Shown here: positions 48,679 through 58,426 of the stretch, one piece after another
How positions within the stretch are numbered: position 1 is the stretch's first letter
How the letters are laid out: each line of letters begins with the position of its first letter
DNA from: Brachionus manjavacas
Taxonomy: Eukaryota > Rotifera > Eurotatoria > Ploima > Brachionidae
NCBI GenBank assembly: GCA_019054805.1
Contig: JAHQIY010000016.1
Coordinates: 1,426,001-1,490,000 of the forward strand
Direction: 5' to 3'
Length of the DNA: 64,000 bases
Made by a program: the position numbers and the translations under genes
Notes under the pieces: generated by a model
Told to the model about the DNA's origin: nothing
What the model saw: only the letters and a program-made list of their open reading frames with translations
Database searches by the model: none

Positions 48679-48720
48679 GCTTAGGTTTAATTATGCGAGA
48701 TTATGTCTTTTTATAAATAA

Positions 48721-49199
48721 TTTTTGGATGTTGATTAAAGCAAAGCAAAGATGCAAAGATGTCGATAGATCGCAGTATCTTACAAATTTAAAAGTAGAAA
48801 AAATGACTGTTTTTTCGTATATTATTAAATATATTATATTTTTAATTTATAAAAATTTAGTAAAATTACATTGTTTCACCTAATGTCACTTAATGTCTCA
48901 TACAATATAGAGAGGTTATCATTAATATTGGGAAAAATTGCTTAGTTTCAGATAATTTTCTAAAGATCCTTGATTATTTATATCGATAATTAAAATTTAA
49001 AATTTACCGAAAAAAATTTTATTTTAGCAGAACTGGTCAAATGACAAATTCAAAAAGAAAATTTTAGATTTCATTTATGCTTTATTTTCTGTTTATTTTT
49101 CTTGGGTTTGAACTTAATCAAAATTTTCCTTTCTAGAAATAAAAATATTGAATCAAATTACTAAAAAATTAATATTTATAGAATTGAGCTAAATCTAAA
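48721..49199. other. Spacer between two LINE copies
   Basis: AT-rich. The first part may include the LINE 5' UTR. Nothing else recognised. Confidence 0.45.
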
Positions 49200-50001
49200 A
49201 TATTGATGTTAATCAATATTATTAAATCCAGATGAGGTCTCACAAGTGATTTATAGAGAAGTCTTAATGATTCTCGGCTAAGATTCTTAAACGAATTTCA
49301 GACCAAGTATTCGGTTAGCTTTCATAGCTGCTACAGTACATTGTTTATTCCATTATAAATCATTTGTAATAATTAGATCCAAATCTTTTTCTTCTGTTAT
49401 CTCCTATTGGAAATGAAATATATTTTGATTTAATAATAAGTATTTCGGCTTTTTCTTTTCTCTTCCCTATATACATAGTTTTACATTTGCTCAGGTTTAG
49501 ATTTTTTGACTAATTATCTGTCCATTCCATTCGAGGTATCGGGGTCTTTCTGAAGTTCCAAATTTGTTCCAATACGTTCGGAAATTTGGAGAGACCAATT
49601 AATTTCAAGTCATCGGCATGTCCAAGACAGAAACTGCTGAAGCTCCCAAGGAGAGCATTGATAAAAATTATGAATAGGATTGGACCAAGAACGGATCCTT
49701 GTGGTAATCCGCTAGTAAATACCTCCCAGTTGGATGCATTATTACCTAAAACAGCTCTATGAACTCTATCAATCAAAAACGACCTAATCCATTTTAGTAG
49801 TTGACCATTTATCCCAAATTATTCAAGTGGAGATAGAGTTCCTAAGGACTTCTCAAAGGCCTTTGAGAAGTCAGTATACACAATGTCAACATTTTTGCCT
49901 CTTTCATATTCATAAGTTGAATATATCAATGAACTCTAATAGATTTTAGGTACATGAACTGTTTGGTAGAAAACCATGTTTTTATTAGAAATTAATTTGT
50001 A

Positions 50002-50771
50002 GGCCGTTAACACTTCTAACCATAAATTTTATTAAAAATACGATAAATTTATTAAAGTTTACCATAAACTTATTAAATTATAATAAGAAAAGAAAATACA
50101 ACAAATTTATTATATTATTATCAAATTAAAGAAATAAGTAACAAATTTATTAAAAAAATATCAAATTCATTAAAGATTAATCAGATTCATTAGAAAAATA
50201 ATAAACTCATTTTTTTTTTTTTCATTTGTTAATTGAGCAATAATAATCCAATTTTTTTTGTAAAGGCTTGCCGCAAGTATCACATAATTTACTAACACTG
50301 TCATCAAATCTTGGTCGCTTGGAAGTATCATCTTGAGATGTTAAGTCATCATCGAAAATGGCATTTTCTTCAGGTGCTTTAATTAGGTCAGAAGCTTGAA
50401 CTTCTAGGCTCTTTACAGTTTTAGAAGGAGGGCCTCTTTTTTTATTATTATGTATTGGTAAATCCAAACCAATCGAGCTGAAATCTAACATCTGAAGTTT
50501 AAATGCACATGATAAATAACGTTTAATCAATTAATTTATCTTAAAAGTGTAAATCTAATGAGTTTCTTAATTCTAATGAACCAATTAATGTTCTTTTTAT
50601 TCAAATTAAGGTTGTTTTAATCAATTTAGGGTAATTTTCTATTTTCTATTACATTTTTATTCAATTTGATAAATAACTGTTAAGTTTATTCTATTTTTAA
50701 TAAATTTATGGAAACTTTATTATATTTATGGTCATTTATAATAAATTTATGGGTATAGATTATATTACGCG
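50002..50771. mobile_element. 770-bp Mutator-like (MULE) element with perfect 10-bp TSD
   Basis: The direct repeat TTAATTTGTA occurs at 49992-50001 and 50772-50781, flanking the element exactly. The ends are inverted repeats of roughly 75 bp: the left starts GGCCGTTAACACTTCTAACC, and the right read inward starts CGCGTAATATAATCTATACC. Both then share CCATAAATTT, ATTAAA and AATAAAGTTT-like words. TSDs of 8-11 bp with long TIRs are typical of the Mutator superfamily. It carries only a short ORF (50222-50530, minus) and so is non-autonomous. Confidence 0.85.
50222..50530 (-). CDS. Transposase-tail-like ORF inside the MULE element
   Basis: 102-residue minus-strand ORF. It has a basic segment KKRGPPSKTVKSLEVQ, an acidic middle (ENAIFDDDLTSQDDTSKRPR) and a C-terminal CDTCGKPLQKK. 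The RGxPsK-type basic stretch resembles C-terminal tails of SWIM/MULE transposases. Catalytic domains are absent, so it is a leftover C-terminus or a small accessory ORF. Confidence 0.5.
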   Translation of the reverse strand: MIKRYLSCAFKLQMLDFSSIGLDLPIHNNKKRGPPSKTVKSLEVQASDLIKAPEENAIFDDDLTSQDDTSKRPRFDDSVSKLCDTCGKPLQKKLDYYCSINK

Positions 50772-51012
50772 TTAATTTGTATTTTAGTAAATAGTTCACT
50801 ATTTCGTCCATAAGCATTCTTTCCATCTTTCCTACAATTGACAGTCATGGACAAAATTGAGTTAAAACCAATTTTTCGACTATTCGATTATTCGATTATT
50901 TCATTATTCGAAAGCAATAATTTTCTTAGAGATATTTTATAAATTCAATGAAGAAAAAATAACATTGTTTAATTTACAAATAATCACAAATATAATTTTC
51001 TTTAAACAAGCT

Positions 51013-51060
51013 GAGGAGTAAACGGGGCCCGGGGCGCAGACCCTGTTTAGGGACTCCGGG
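51013..51060. repeat. GC-rich hairpin in AT-rich DNA
   Basis: A 45-bp GC-rich patch (GAGGAGTAAACGGGGCCCGG, ending GACTCCGGG) folds as GGAGT/ACTCC, AAAC/GTTT and GGG/CCC pairs. It is isolated in sequence that is otherwise over 75 percent AT. Origin unknown. Confidence 0.5.
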
Positions 51061-51409
51061 TAATTAAACAACAAGAGAGATTTTAATTCGGAAATTTGGT
51101 TAATTCTGTGACAAATAACTCTATGAAATAATTATTCTGCGAATAAAAAAATCTGTGAATTTGCTTGAATTTTACCTTAATTGTGTACCATTCAAAAGTG
51201 AATTGGTCGATGATGCAAAAGTGTAAATTCAGAACATGTTTATTTAATTATATGGTAATAGAATAGCTTTTTAAAATAACTTTATACAAATTTGCTTATA
51301 AAAAAATAGCTATAACAACATCAACATAAGTTAAACTTGTAAATAAATATGCAACAAAAAAAGTAAAAAAAAAAAAAATATTGAAAAAAAATGGATGACA
51401 AAAAAAAGA

Positions 51410-52777
51410 TCAATTTTTATTGAGAGCCGAGCTTGAGACGGTGGCGAACGATGAGGACGAGGACGAAGAGGAGGACACAGAGGGCACCGAGGAACCGAGC
51501 GTAAACGGACTGCTCTGCGACAAATTGGGAATTTTTCTCGATATTTCGCCGAACGTGTTCTCGAACAACTCTCTGTACTTTCTCTTGGCCTGTTTGTACG
51601 AGTTGGTCTTGATTATTTTCTCGTAGTTGTCTTGGATGAAGCCGTGCACTTTGACATTGAACTCGTAGTCGTTGTTGACCACACAAAATATCAAATAGTC
51701 GCAGCAGTTCTGGACGTTGAGCTCTTTGATGAGGTGATCGCGCGCAAGATTGGTCAGACCGTGCACTTTGTACTCCTTGGATATTTCGTAGATGTCTTTG
51801 GCAAACGAGTCCAGGCTGTCCAAATAGCCCGTGTACATGTACCGAATTAGGTATTCGATGACCTTGGGACTTCGGTCGGTTTCGATGAACAAAAAGTCGG
51901 TGCATGAGTGAGCGTCGGCGCAATTGGAGCAGTTGCAGGCGGACGAGGCGGCACTCGACGAGCCTGGATTGGCCGAAGAGCTGGCCGCTGACGGCACCGA
52001 CTTGACCAAGTTTGTCTTCAACAAGTCCCTGAATTTGCCCGATCTGCTCGCCAAAATGAACTTGTGCGCCTTGATCTCGACAGACTCGTCGTAGTCGGCC
52101 AAAAAGTTGTCGCAGCAGCCGCATGCCCACCTCAGCTGCACGCTCGACTCCTCCGTCTTGAGCCTCTTTAGCCGCGGCAAGCTGATCAACTGCATTTGCA
52201 GCTCGGCACAGATCTGCCGCTTTTTGTACACTTTGATCACAATGTCGTACAAGTTCTTGCTCTCGTACAAGTCCTTGAAGTTTTCTTTGAAAAGAAGCAG
52301 GTCGTAGTGGGCCCACGTGAGACTCGAGGGCATGCTGGAGCTCTCGAACTCGACGCGCGTGAATATCTTGAGCATTCCGTTGCACAGCAGCTCGTCCTTT
52401 TGCTCCCTGATGTCCTGGATCTTGAGGAATTGCTTGTAGCCAAAGTCGATGAACGTCTGGTACTGGTGGTCGCCGGTGTCGCGGCAGTACACCCGCTCGT
52501 TCTTGTTGTTCAGCAGTGAGAGCTCCACTTTGGCGTTGAGCGAGTCCGGGTCCTCGGACACGTACTTGATGAACAGCGATATGTAGCCCTGGCTCGACTG
52601 GTCGCCCAGGCCCTCCGGGTACAGGTTGAGCACCCAGCGCGTGTTTTTGTACGCGAATACCGGACTGGTCAACAGCGGGTACACGTGCTCGGCCGAGTGC
52701 ACCCCCCCACTGCTCATTTTGTCTATGTATTGTGTAAATTTTTCCACACACCAAACATAGTCGATTAAATGATACAT
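51410..52777 (-). CDS. SPOP-like MATH-BTB protein with Cys-rich BTB insertions
   Basis: Intronless 455-residue ORF. A MATH/TRAF domain covers about 5-150 (YVWCVEKFTQYI, RWVLNLYPEGLGD, GYISLFIKYVSEDP, GYKQFLKIQDI), then a BTB domain from about 172 to 330 (SKNLYDIVIKVYKKRQICAE; VEIKAHKFILASRSGKFRDL; VIEYLIRYMYTGYLDSLDSF), a BACK-like helical part, and a Ser-rich tail. Such proteins bind substrates by MATH and Cullin-3 by BTB as ubiquitin-ligase adaptors. Two insertions interrupt BTB: about 190-232 with Cys219, 221 and 222, and about 257-293 with Cys281, 283, 286 and 292. Start 52777 is preferred over the Met at 52717 because YVWCVEKF belongs to MATH. Codons are GC-rich. The last codons contain AATAAA just before TGA. 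Confidence 0.9.
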   Translation of the reverse strand: MYHLIDYVWCVEKFTQYIDKMSSGGVHSAEHVYPLLTSPVFAYKNTRWVLNLYPEGLGDQSSQGYISLFIKYVSEDPDSLNAKVELSLLNNKNERVYCRDTGDHQYQTFIDFGYKQFLKIQDIREQKDELLCNGMLKIFTRVEFESSSMPSSLTWAHYDLLLFKENFKDLYESKNLYDIVIKVYKKRQICAELQMQLISLPRLKRLKTEESSVQLRWACGCCDNFLADYDESVEIKAHKFILASRSGKFRDLLKTNLVKSVPSAASSSANPGSSSAASSACNCSNCADAHSCTDFLFIETDRSPKVIEYLIRYMYTGYLDSLDSFAKDIYEISKEYKVHGLTNLARDHLIKELNVQNCCDYLIFCVVNNDYEFNVKVHGFIQDNYEKIIKTNSYKQAKRKYRELFENTFGEISRKIPNLSQSSPFTLGSSVPSVSSSSSSSSSFATVSSSALNKN

Positions 52778-53860
52778 TTAATTTTTGTTTTTTCTATTTC
52801 TCTCTCTCTCTCTTTTTCGTCTTTTTGAAAATATGCTATCTAAGCAACAACAACAACAAAAAAAAGACTCTAATCTAAAAAAAATGTGTGAGTTTTTTTT
52901 TTAAGTTGGGATAGTGGTGTTCTTGTTTTGGGAGACGATCACGCCAAAATGCTGAATAGTTGAGAGCCATTTGCAAAATTCTATTTCAGCACGTACACTA
53001 AGGTGATCAGGTAGATGTTTGTTTTAATTTATGAAAAAATTTCAAAATTAAATCGCTGTACTTTGTTTTTCTTTTTTGAAGAAGAAGAAAATTAATGATA
53101 AATTTTAGAATTTAACGAATTTAGTAACTGAGCTAAAAATTTTATTAATTTTTTTTTTCACTTAATTTCGCTCTGACTGACTAACACTGTTCAAACATGA
53201 CATCCATTTTAGCAACACAACAACAACAACGAAAAAAAAAACAATCAAAGCCAGCTCTGAAATACATTTTAACAATAGTCTACAAGCTCATGAATTTTGG
53301 TAAAAATCTTGCTATTTTCTCTCCCTCGTTTAACAACTAAAACTTGAATATTTTCCACTACTCAGCCAAAAAGTTGCTGGGAGTTTTTTCAAGGGTCACG
53401 TTTGTTAAATTGGACAAAAAAATTGCCATTATTAAAGCTAGACTTTTTCTCCGTAAAATAGCCCCATTGACAAATTGCGCGGATTAAAGAGCTCATCGCT
53501 TAACAACACTATTTGTGAGCGATCGGTTCTCTTTGAAAAAATTCAACAAAAATGCACTATAATCCTCTTATTTAAATAGAAATAAAAAGTCTTCCAGGGT
53601 ACACAACAAATCATAATTTAACAAATCTGACATTCAAGAACGCGAATAATGAATCAGTGTTCTAAATTGGAGGAAAAAGTCGCTTAGGACTATTCCAACA
53701 AATCATGAAAATTCAACTTGAAATTATACTAAAAATACAACAATTTTAATTTTTTGTTTTCTACTTTACTTTCGCTTTCTTTTTTAAATTTGATGAAGAC
53801 AAAAATTGAGAAACACAATGTGGTGATTCAATTTGACTCTTTTGGATTTCCTAAATAAGT
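52778..53860. other. Upstream region of the MATH-BTB gene
   Basis: Contains a TC/AG microsatellite at about 52796-52815 and CAA repeats near 52845 and 53215, likely 5' UTR or promoter of the minus-strand gene. No other ORF or motif is recognised. Confidence 0.5.
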
Positions 53861-53869
53861 GTTCCTATT

Positions 53870-54147
53870 CTATCCTTGTGGATAATGGGGAGGCGCTCAT
53901 CTCCTTTTCAAGCACCTTTTTGAGCAGCGGCTCCGATCTGACACAGAGGCTACTGCATCGAGATGATCATCTACACCGCCATTATTACCCAGCCGAAACT
54001 GGCCCCCCTATTTTTATGATGAAAGAGGTCTAAACATTCGCCCCGTATTGCAGAGATATTTTGAAGATTTTTTCACCATCAGCCGGTTTGTACCCTCGAG
54101 CCTCTGCTTGCATGACTAACACCCAAACCATTCGGCTATACGGGCTC
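53870..54147 (-). mobile_element. tRNA-derived SINE
   Basis: The minus strand starts GAGCCCGTATAGCCGAATGG. A-box TAGCCGAATGG lies at 54138-54128 and B-box-like GGTACAAACC at 54094-54085, about 34 bases apart as in a Pol III promoter. The anticodon-loop position reads TCATG, hinting at a tRNA-Met-like ancestor, but the T-stem and acceptor do not pair. A GC-rich body of about 200 bases follows (GTTTCGGCTGGGTAATAATG; CTGTGTCAGATCGGAGCCGC), ending near 53870. This structure is that of a SINE, not a tRNA gene. Confidence 0.62.
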
Positions 54148-55640
54148 AATTGGATCTCCATAGTGATCCTTAATTTACTTTCTTAGTACAGTTTTTATTC
54201 TTAAATTGTCACTGGTTGTAACATAAAATGAATACGTATAAAAAAGTAATGTTGTGTTGGCTTTGGCTGGTTTTCCTTGTAAATAAAGATATTAATTCTA
54301 AATCAGTCTTTTGGCGTTATGAGCCATGACTAAAAGAAGACACAGAATGCTCTCTACATGACTAGATAAGGATCCGTCAACACAAACATTATCAATTTTA
54401 AATTATGGCGACTATTTTTTAATAAATAATTATAGTAATAAAAAGCTGTATGAATGGTGGCTGTCTGTTTATTGTACTTCTCCAGAATGAGGTCAATTAA
54501 TTACATATAAATAAAATGGGTAATTAAGCCACTGACAAAGAAAATACGATTTTTTTAATCTTGAGATTTTATTCTTCGGCATTGAGAATATGAAGAAATA
54601 AAAGGAAATTTTTTCTTTGGTTTTTGTTAGATTAGAAAATACCTTCCCGTCATCTAAATTTCATTTCAGTCGGTTCCATTGAATCCATTCATTAAATCAA
54701 ATAGAGAGAAAAATAGTAATAACGAAATCTAATGAAATAAAATTCGGAAATATGTTGCAGAATTTTACAAAATTCAGATTACTATAACTAAAACATAGAT
54801 TTTAAATCTTGAAATAAAAGTTTGTTTAAAAAATTCGAAAAAAAAATTATGCTTGCGCATATTAGTACAAAAACTAAATTTTTTCTCAAAGTCTAAAATT
54901 GAATTTGTAAATAGAATCAGCCGAAGCATTCAATGTGTAGCGTAAATTCGGCCTCTGCAAATACTCTGCATACAATCATAGAAGGTTTTTGCAGTTTTTG
55001 CAGAAACTAGTCCTTTTTTTTGTTCTAATATCCAGAATTAAAATGTATCTTTGGGCCGGAAGAAAAACCCCACTTTTTAAATGAATGGAAGGCAAGCAAA
55101 AAATTTCGGCAGAATTTCATGTCCAAAATAAATATTTTTCTTACAAAAAAAAAATTTGAAAAATGTATTCCTGCTAACATAAAAAATTCCATAATCACAA
55201 ACAAAAAAAAAATTGAAATTTTTTTATTTTAATTAAAACATGGCTCTGTTGAAAAAAAATAAAAATTCCAGGAAGCAAAAAAATTTTTGTTTATTTTTTT
55301 AAATTTTGGATATCAAAAAGTTCGAGTACAAAAGCAAAGCTTACCTTGACATGCAAAGTTGTGTATTATCTAACAATGCCGAAAGATTTGGCGCTCTATT
55401 CACTTAGCTACACCTAGATAAATTATTCCCGGCTAACAGAGCGTGCAGCCCGATGCTTCATTAATATTCTTTACATAATAAAGCAGCTGATAAAGTGTCT
55501 GCATCAAGTCAAAGCTAAACAAAAAAACTAAAACTGTTCAACGCTTTTAGAAAAAAATAAAATGAACAAAAAATAAAATTAATTTTGGTAACCTAACCTA
55601 CATTTAATCGACTACTTAACGAAAAAGCAAACTTAATTAA
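54148..55640. other. Intergenic, no gene seen
   Basis: AT-rich DNA with no recognisable coding sequence or element; a few mixed-composition patches (about 54960 and 55400) may be old repeats. Confidence 0.45.
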
Positions 55641-56060
55641 CATTGCCCAAGCACATAAGTATATTTTGTGAAGGCACAGCTCGGGGCGCACACACACACT
55701 TGCACATGTGCACAAGCGCCGCCGATTTGTCCCTCGAGCGCCTAATTTTAATAAAAAATTCTCGCTTATCATCAATCAGTTGATTTATTTTGTATATTTT
55801 ATGTGCTTCGGAATTAATTATAATAATTATTGGTGTCCTTGAACAATGATTGCAGTCGGTGCGGCTGTTCGGACCGAGCACAGCTAAGCTTGGCGTGTCA
55901 CGTGATCCAGAGTATCACGGCGACTTGACACAGCACAAGCAGAGCTCTCAAAGTGATCTAACAAAGTGAAAAAAAGCGAATAAAATTGAAAACTAAAGAG
56001 TGAACGAGAGTAAGAATGAGAGAGAGAAAGAAAGAAAGAGAGAGAAATGGAGAAACTAGT
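55640..56060. promoter_or_regulatory. Candidate promoter island with TCACGTGA palindrome and purine repeats
   Basis: This patch is much richer in GC and CpG than its surroundings. It holds a CA repeat with the palindrome TGCACATGTGCA (about 55700), the E-box palindrome TCACGTGA at 55898-55905, and GAGA/GAAA purine repeats at about 56010-56050. TCACGTGA is bound by bHLH-Zip factors (USF, MITF/TFEB) in animals. There is no ORF. It could be the distal promoter of the minus-strand MATH-BTB gene, but the target is inference. Confidence 0.4.
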
Positions 56061-57199
56061 ACGAAAAATATGAAATTAAAATTTGGTATTTAGCTTAAGT
56101 AAAACAAAATAGAAAAGCTGAGAATTAAAGAGAAAAAATTAAATTTTTAATGAAAACCTGAATAGTCGGATTGTTGCTATTTTTTGTTGTCGATTTTTGT
56201 TTTTTTTATTTTTTAAAATCGACCTACAACCCGACTAAAAAGCGCTAGCATAACCAAATTAAACAGCATCGAATTGAATTATTGATTTTTTAATTCGTTT
56301 TCTAATCCAAATTTGTTCAGTCTTCACTTGAAACATTATTATAAATTTATACTATATTCTAAAATAAATTTTATCAATCCTTTTCTTTTCTAAACAAAAA
56401 AATATGTCAACAATTTTTTAATAAAAAAAATTTCTTCTAAATGACCAAATGTGTTTTTCTGATTAAATTTAGCCACAAAATCTAGTTATTGGAAAAACTT
56501 AAATTTCCAACCTGAGTTCCGCTGATTGACAACAAAATTAATTTTGTGCTTTTGTTTGGTAAAGGGCAGCTAATTTTTTTCCATTCAAATGAAGCCTTCT
56601 AAATTAAATACAAGCAGCATATGAGGCCATATGACACGAAGCCTTTATTGACTACTGAATTTCGTTTAGTCAAAGCCTAGCGCCATCCACAAACACTCAA
56701 AATAGCTAAAAATCCAAAATAAATTTTCTTGAATTTTTTTTATTACAGATAAACAAATAAATAAAATAAAATAAAATAGAAATTTGAATCATCTGAAATA
56801 AATGATGCTTTAGATAACATTTTTTGGCGGCATTGTTGCCTCAAAGCTAACAAACCAAAAATTTCTCCATATTTATTTAGTATAAAATAATCTAAGGTAT
56901 TAAATAAAATACTATCATAATTAAGCATTATTTTGTTGCAATGGATTCAATTATAATTTAACTTTAATTTATTGGAAAAAGAAAAGAGGCCATACATAGC
57001 CTATTGCTACTTTGATGACCAGCTGATAAATGCTTATAAAAGACAATATTTGGCTATTTATATTAAATTAAGGTCATTTATATTGATGCAAATTGTTTAT
57101 TGTTTTTATTTTTTCAATGAAATTCAACAAAAAGGTAGAATTTTGAATAAATATAAAAAATTATTTTATTAGAAGAAAATGAATTTTTAGTTAGTAAAA
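56061..57199. other. Intergenic between candidate promoter and MVD
   Basis: AT-rich; small frames at 56743-56928 and 56972-57172 lack protein character. The MVD polyadenylation signal (AATAAA on minus) lies at 57170-57165, 30 bases after its stop. Confidence 0.5.
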
Positions 57200-58426
57200 C
57201 TATTTTGGTAAACCGTTCAAATCAAGCAATGAATTGTCCTGGTTGCAGTGCACGGGCCCAAAGCCGATTTTCGAATGAATTAAGTACTTGATTATTGTTG
57301 ATTTTTTTTCATTAGAAAATTTCCTAATCAAATTCATTAGCAACACTTTTCTTTGTTCTTGTATGCAGTCGAAATTTAGACTCTTAAAAAAATTTCTATC
57401 CACACTGGTCACAATTTTTTCACACAAATCCGAATTGGTAAGATAGATATTTTTTATCAAAAATAGCAATTCGTTTATGTGCTGGTCCAACACGAATAGG
57501 AAGCAATTGGGGCCGGCATCAAAGCTGTATGCCACTTTGAGTTCCGGGTCAATTTTGTTAACTTCATTTATGAACTGAATAATGTCTTTAGATTTGTCAT
57601 TTAAGTAAAAAAGAGGCGGAAATGTGTCCAGACAGACAGCGTGAAACGAATTGCTGTCCTGCATAACCAATTTGGCAAATTGGTCAAAATTTTTCTCTTT
57701 AATAAATTCTTGCATCATTTTTAATCTTTGCTCTTCGACAATTTTGACTCGTTGCGGCAACAGTTGGCTTGTGAGCACAGTGTCTTTCATTCCATGAGTG
57801 CTGGAAACAGCTTTCTTGCCATCTTCAAGTATCAGCGCGATTATGTTCATCTCTGGCCAGTGTTCGGCAGAAAATAGCACTTTGGATAAAGAAAAAGCCG
57901 AATCTGTGGCTGTATTCCATTTGACGAATCCGCCAAAACAGCTTCGGCATGCTGAGCCCGAGCCAAGTCTCGCCAGCTCACTCACATCACCTTTGTAGCC
58001 AAAAGTTTGTGACAAACAGTATGCTAAGCAAGCAAATCCACTTGCCGAAGAGGCCATTCCACAAGCGGTCGGAAAGTTATTGCTACTACAGATTCTAATC
58101 TCGTACTCAAAGGGATCTTGTAGGGTGCAATTTTGTCTAACTTTGTCCAGCATTGTGAACAGTCTTTTTTTGTTTATGAGATCGTCGGGCGATTTGTTCA
58201 AATCACCGTCATCGATCTCCTGTGTTGCTCTGTTCAAAGTAACATAAATTTTGCGTGAATTGGATTTTATGAGAACTATAGTTGTTCTTGAACTCAAAAC
58301 ACTGGTGTCCAAGGTGATCGATATGGAACCATTTAGCGGAATTATTAGCTCGTCGTCAGATTTACCCCAATATTTGATTAGTGCTATGTTCGGCGCACAT
58401 TCAAATGTTGCTGAAATATTGTTCAT
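57200..58426 (-). CDS. MVD: Mevalonate diphosphate decarboxylase
   Basis: Intronless 408-residue ORF, full length for the family. It catalyses the ATP-dependent decarboxylation of mevalonate 5-diphosphate to isopentenyl diphosphate in the mevalonate pathway. The GHMP-kinase-fold signatures are present: APNIALIKYWGK (11-22), SSNNFPTACGMASSASGFA (114-132, phosphate-binding loop), GSGSACRSCFGGFVKW (155-170) and FDAGPN (302-307) with catalytic Asp303. Small changes from the usual consensus are Cys122 and Met124 in the loop (commonly Ala and Leu). The C-terminus has the family-like IHSKIGFGP. Start ATG at 58426 places APNIALIKYWGK at the expected distance. The stop is followed closely by AATAAA. 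No other isoprenoid gene is nearby. Confidence 0.96.
   Translation of the reverse strand: MNNISATFECAPNIALIKYWGKSDDELIIPLNGSISITLDTSVLSSRTTIVLIKSNSRKIYVTLNRATQEIDDGDLNKSPDDLINKKRLFTMLDKVRQNCTLQDPFEYEIRICSSNNFPTACGMASSASGFACLAYCLSQTFGYKGDVSELARLGSGSACRSCFGGFVKWNTATDSAFSLSKVLFSAEHWPEMNIIALILEDGKKAVSSTHGMKDTVLTSQLLPQRVKIVEEQRLKMMQEFIKEKNFDQFAKLVMQDSNSFHAVCLDTFPPLFYLNDKSKDIIQFINEVNKIDPELKVAYSFDAGPNCFLFVLDQHINELLFLIKNIYLTNSDLCEKIVTSVDRNFFKSLNFDCIQEQRKVLLMNLIRKFSNEKKSTIIKYLIHSKIGFGPVHCNQDNSLLDLNGLPK

Larger units (their letters stand above)
44514..48720 (-). mobile_element. CR1-like LINE, nearly complete, two lesions
   Basis: A non-LTR retrotransposon on the minus strand: ORF1 (48678-47767), ORF2 (47783-44581), a short 3' UTR and a 3' tail of about ten TAC units (TAG units on the plus strand, 44514-44545). 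ORF1 and ORF2 overlap by 17 bases. ORF2 has an AP endonuclease followed by a reverse transcriptase. It carries one nonsense codon and one frameshift, so it is a recently disabled copy. The same (TAC)n tail follows the fragment at 58.9-59.4 kb. Base composition is markedly GC-richer than the host intergenic DNA. The 5' end near 48720 is approximate and no TSD was found. Confidence 0.92.
49200..50860 (-). mobile_element. Older CR1-like LINE RT fragment, split by a DNA transposon
   Basis: The RT reads on the minus strand from about 50860 to 50772 (LSIVGKMERMLMDEIVNYLL, then KYKLI), stops at the inserted element, and resumes from 49991 down: SNKNMVFYQTVH, YTDFSKAFEKSLGTLSP, RVHRAVLGNNASNWEVFTSG, LPQGSVLGPILFIIFINALL, GHADDLKLIG, and further broken segments to about 49200. 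The catalytic FADD box reads HADD and several stops are present. The continuation of conserved RT order on both sides of 50002-50771 proves the insertion order. Confidence 0.82.

Noticed and set aside
51417-52754. 445-residue open frame on the same strand as MATH-BTB in another frame
   Set aside because: Shadow frame created by GC-rich codon use; Arg/Gln/Val-rich with no domain, whereas the 455-residue frame has clear MATH and BTB motifs.
53833-54033. 66-residue plus-strand ORF
   Set aside because: Falls inside the SINE on the opposite strand.
54085-54147. Functional tRNA-Met gene on the minus strand
   Set aside because: A and B boxes are present, but the acceptor and T stems do not pair and a long body follows; better read as a SINE.
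56972-57172. 66-residue ORF next to MVD
   Set aside because: AT-driven frame with no motif; overlaps the MVD 3' flank.
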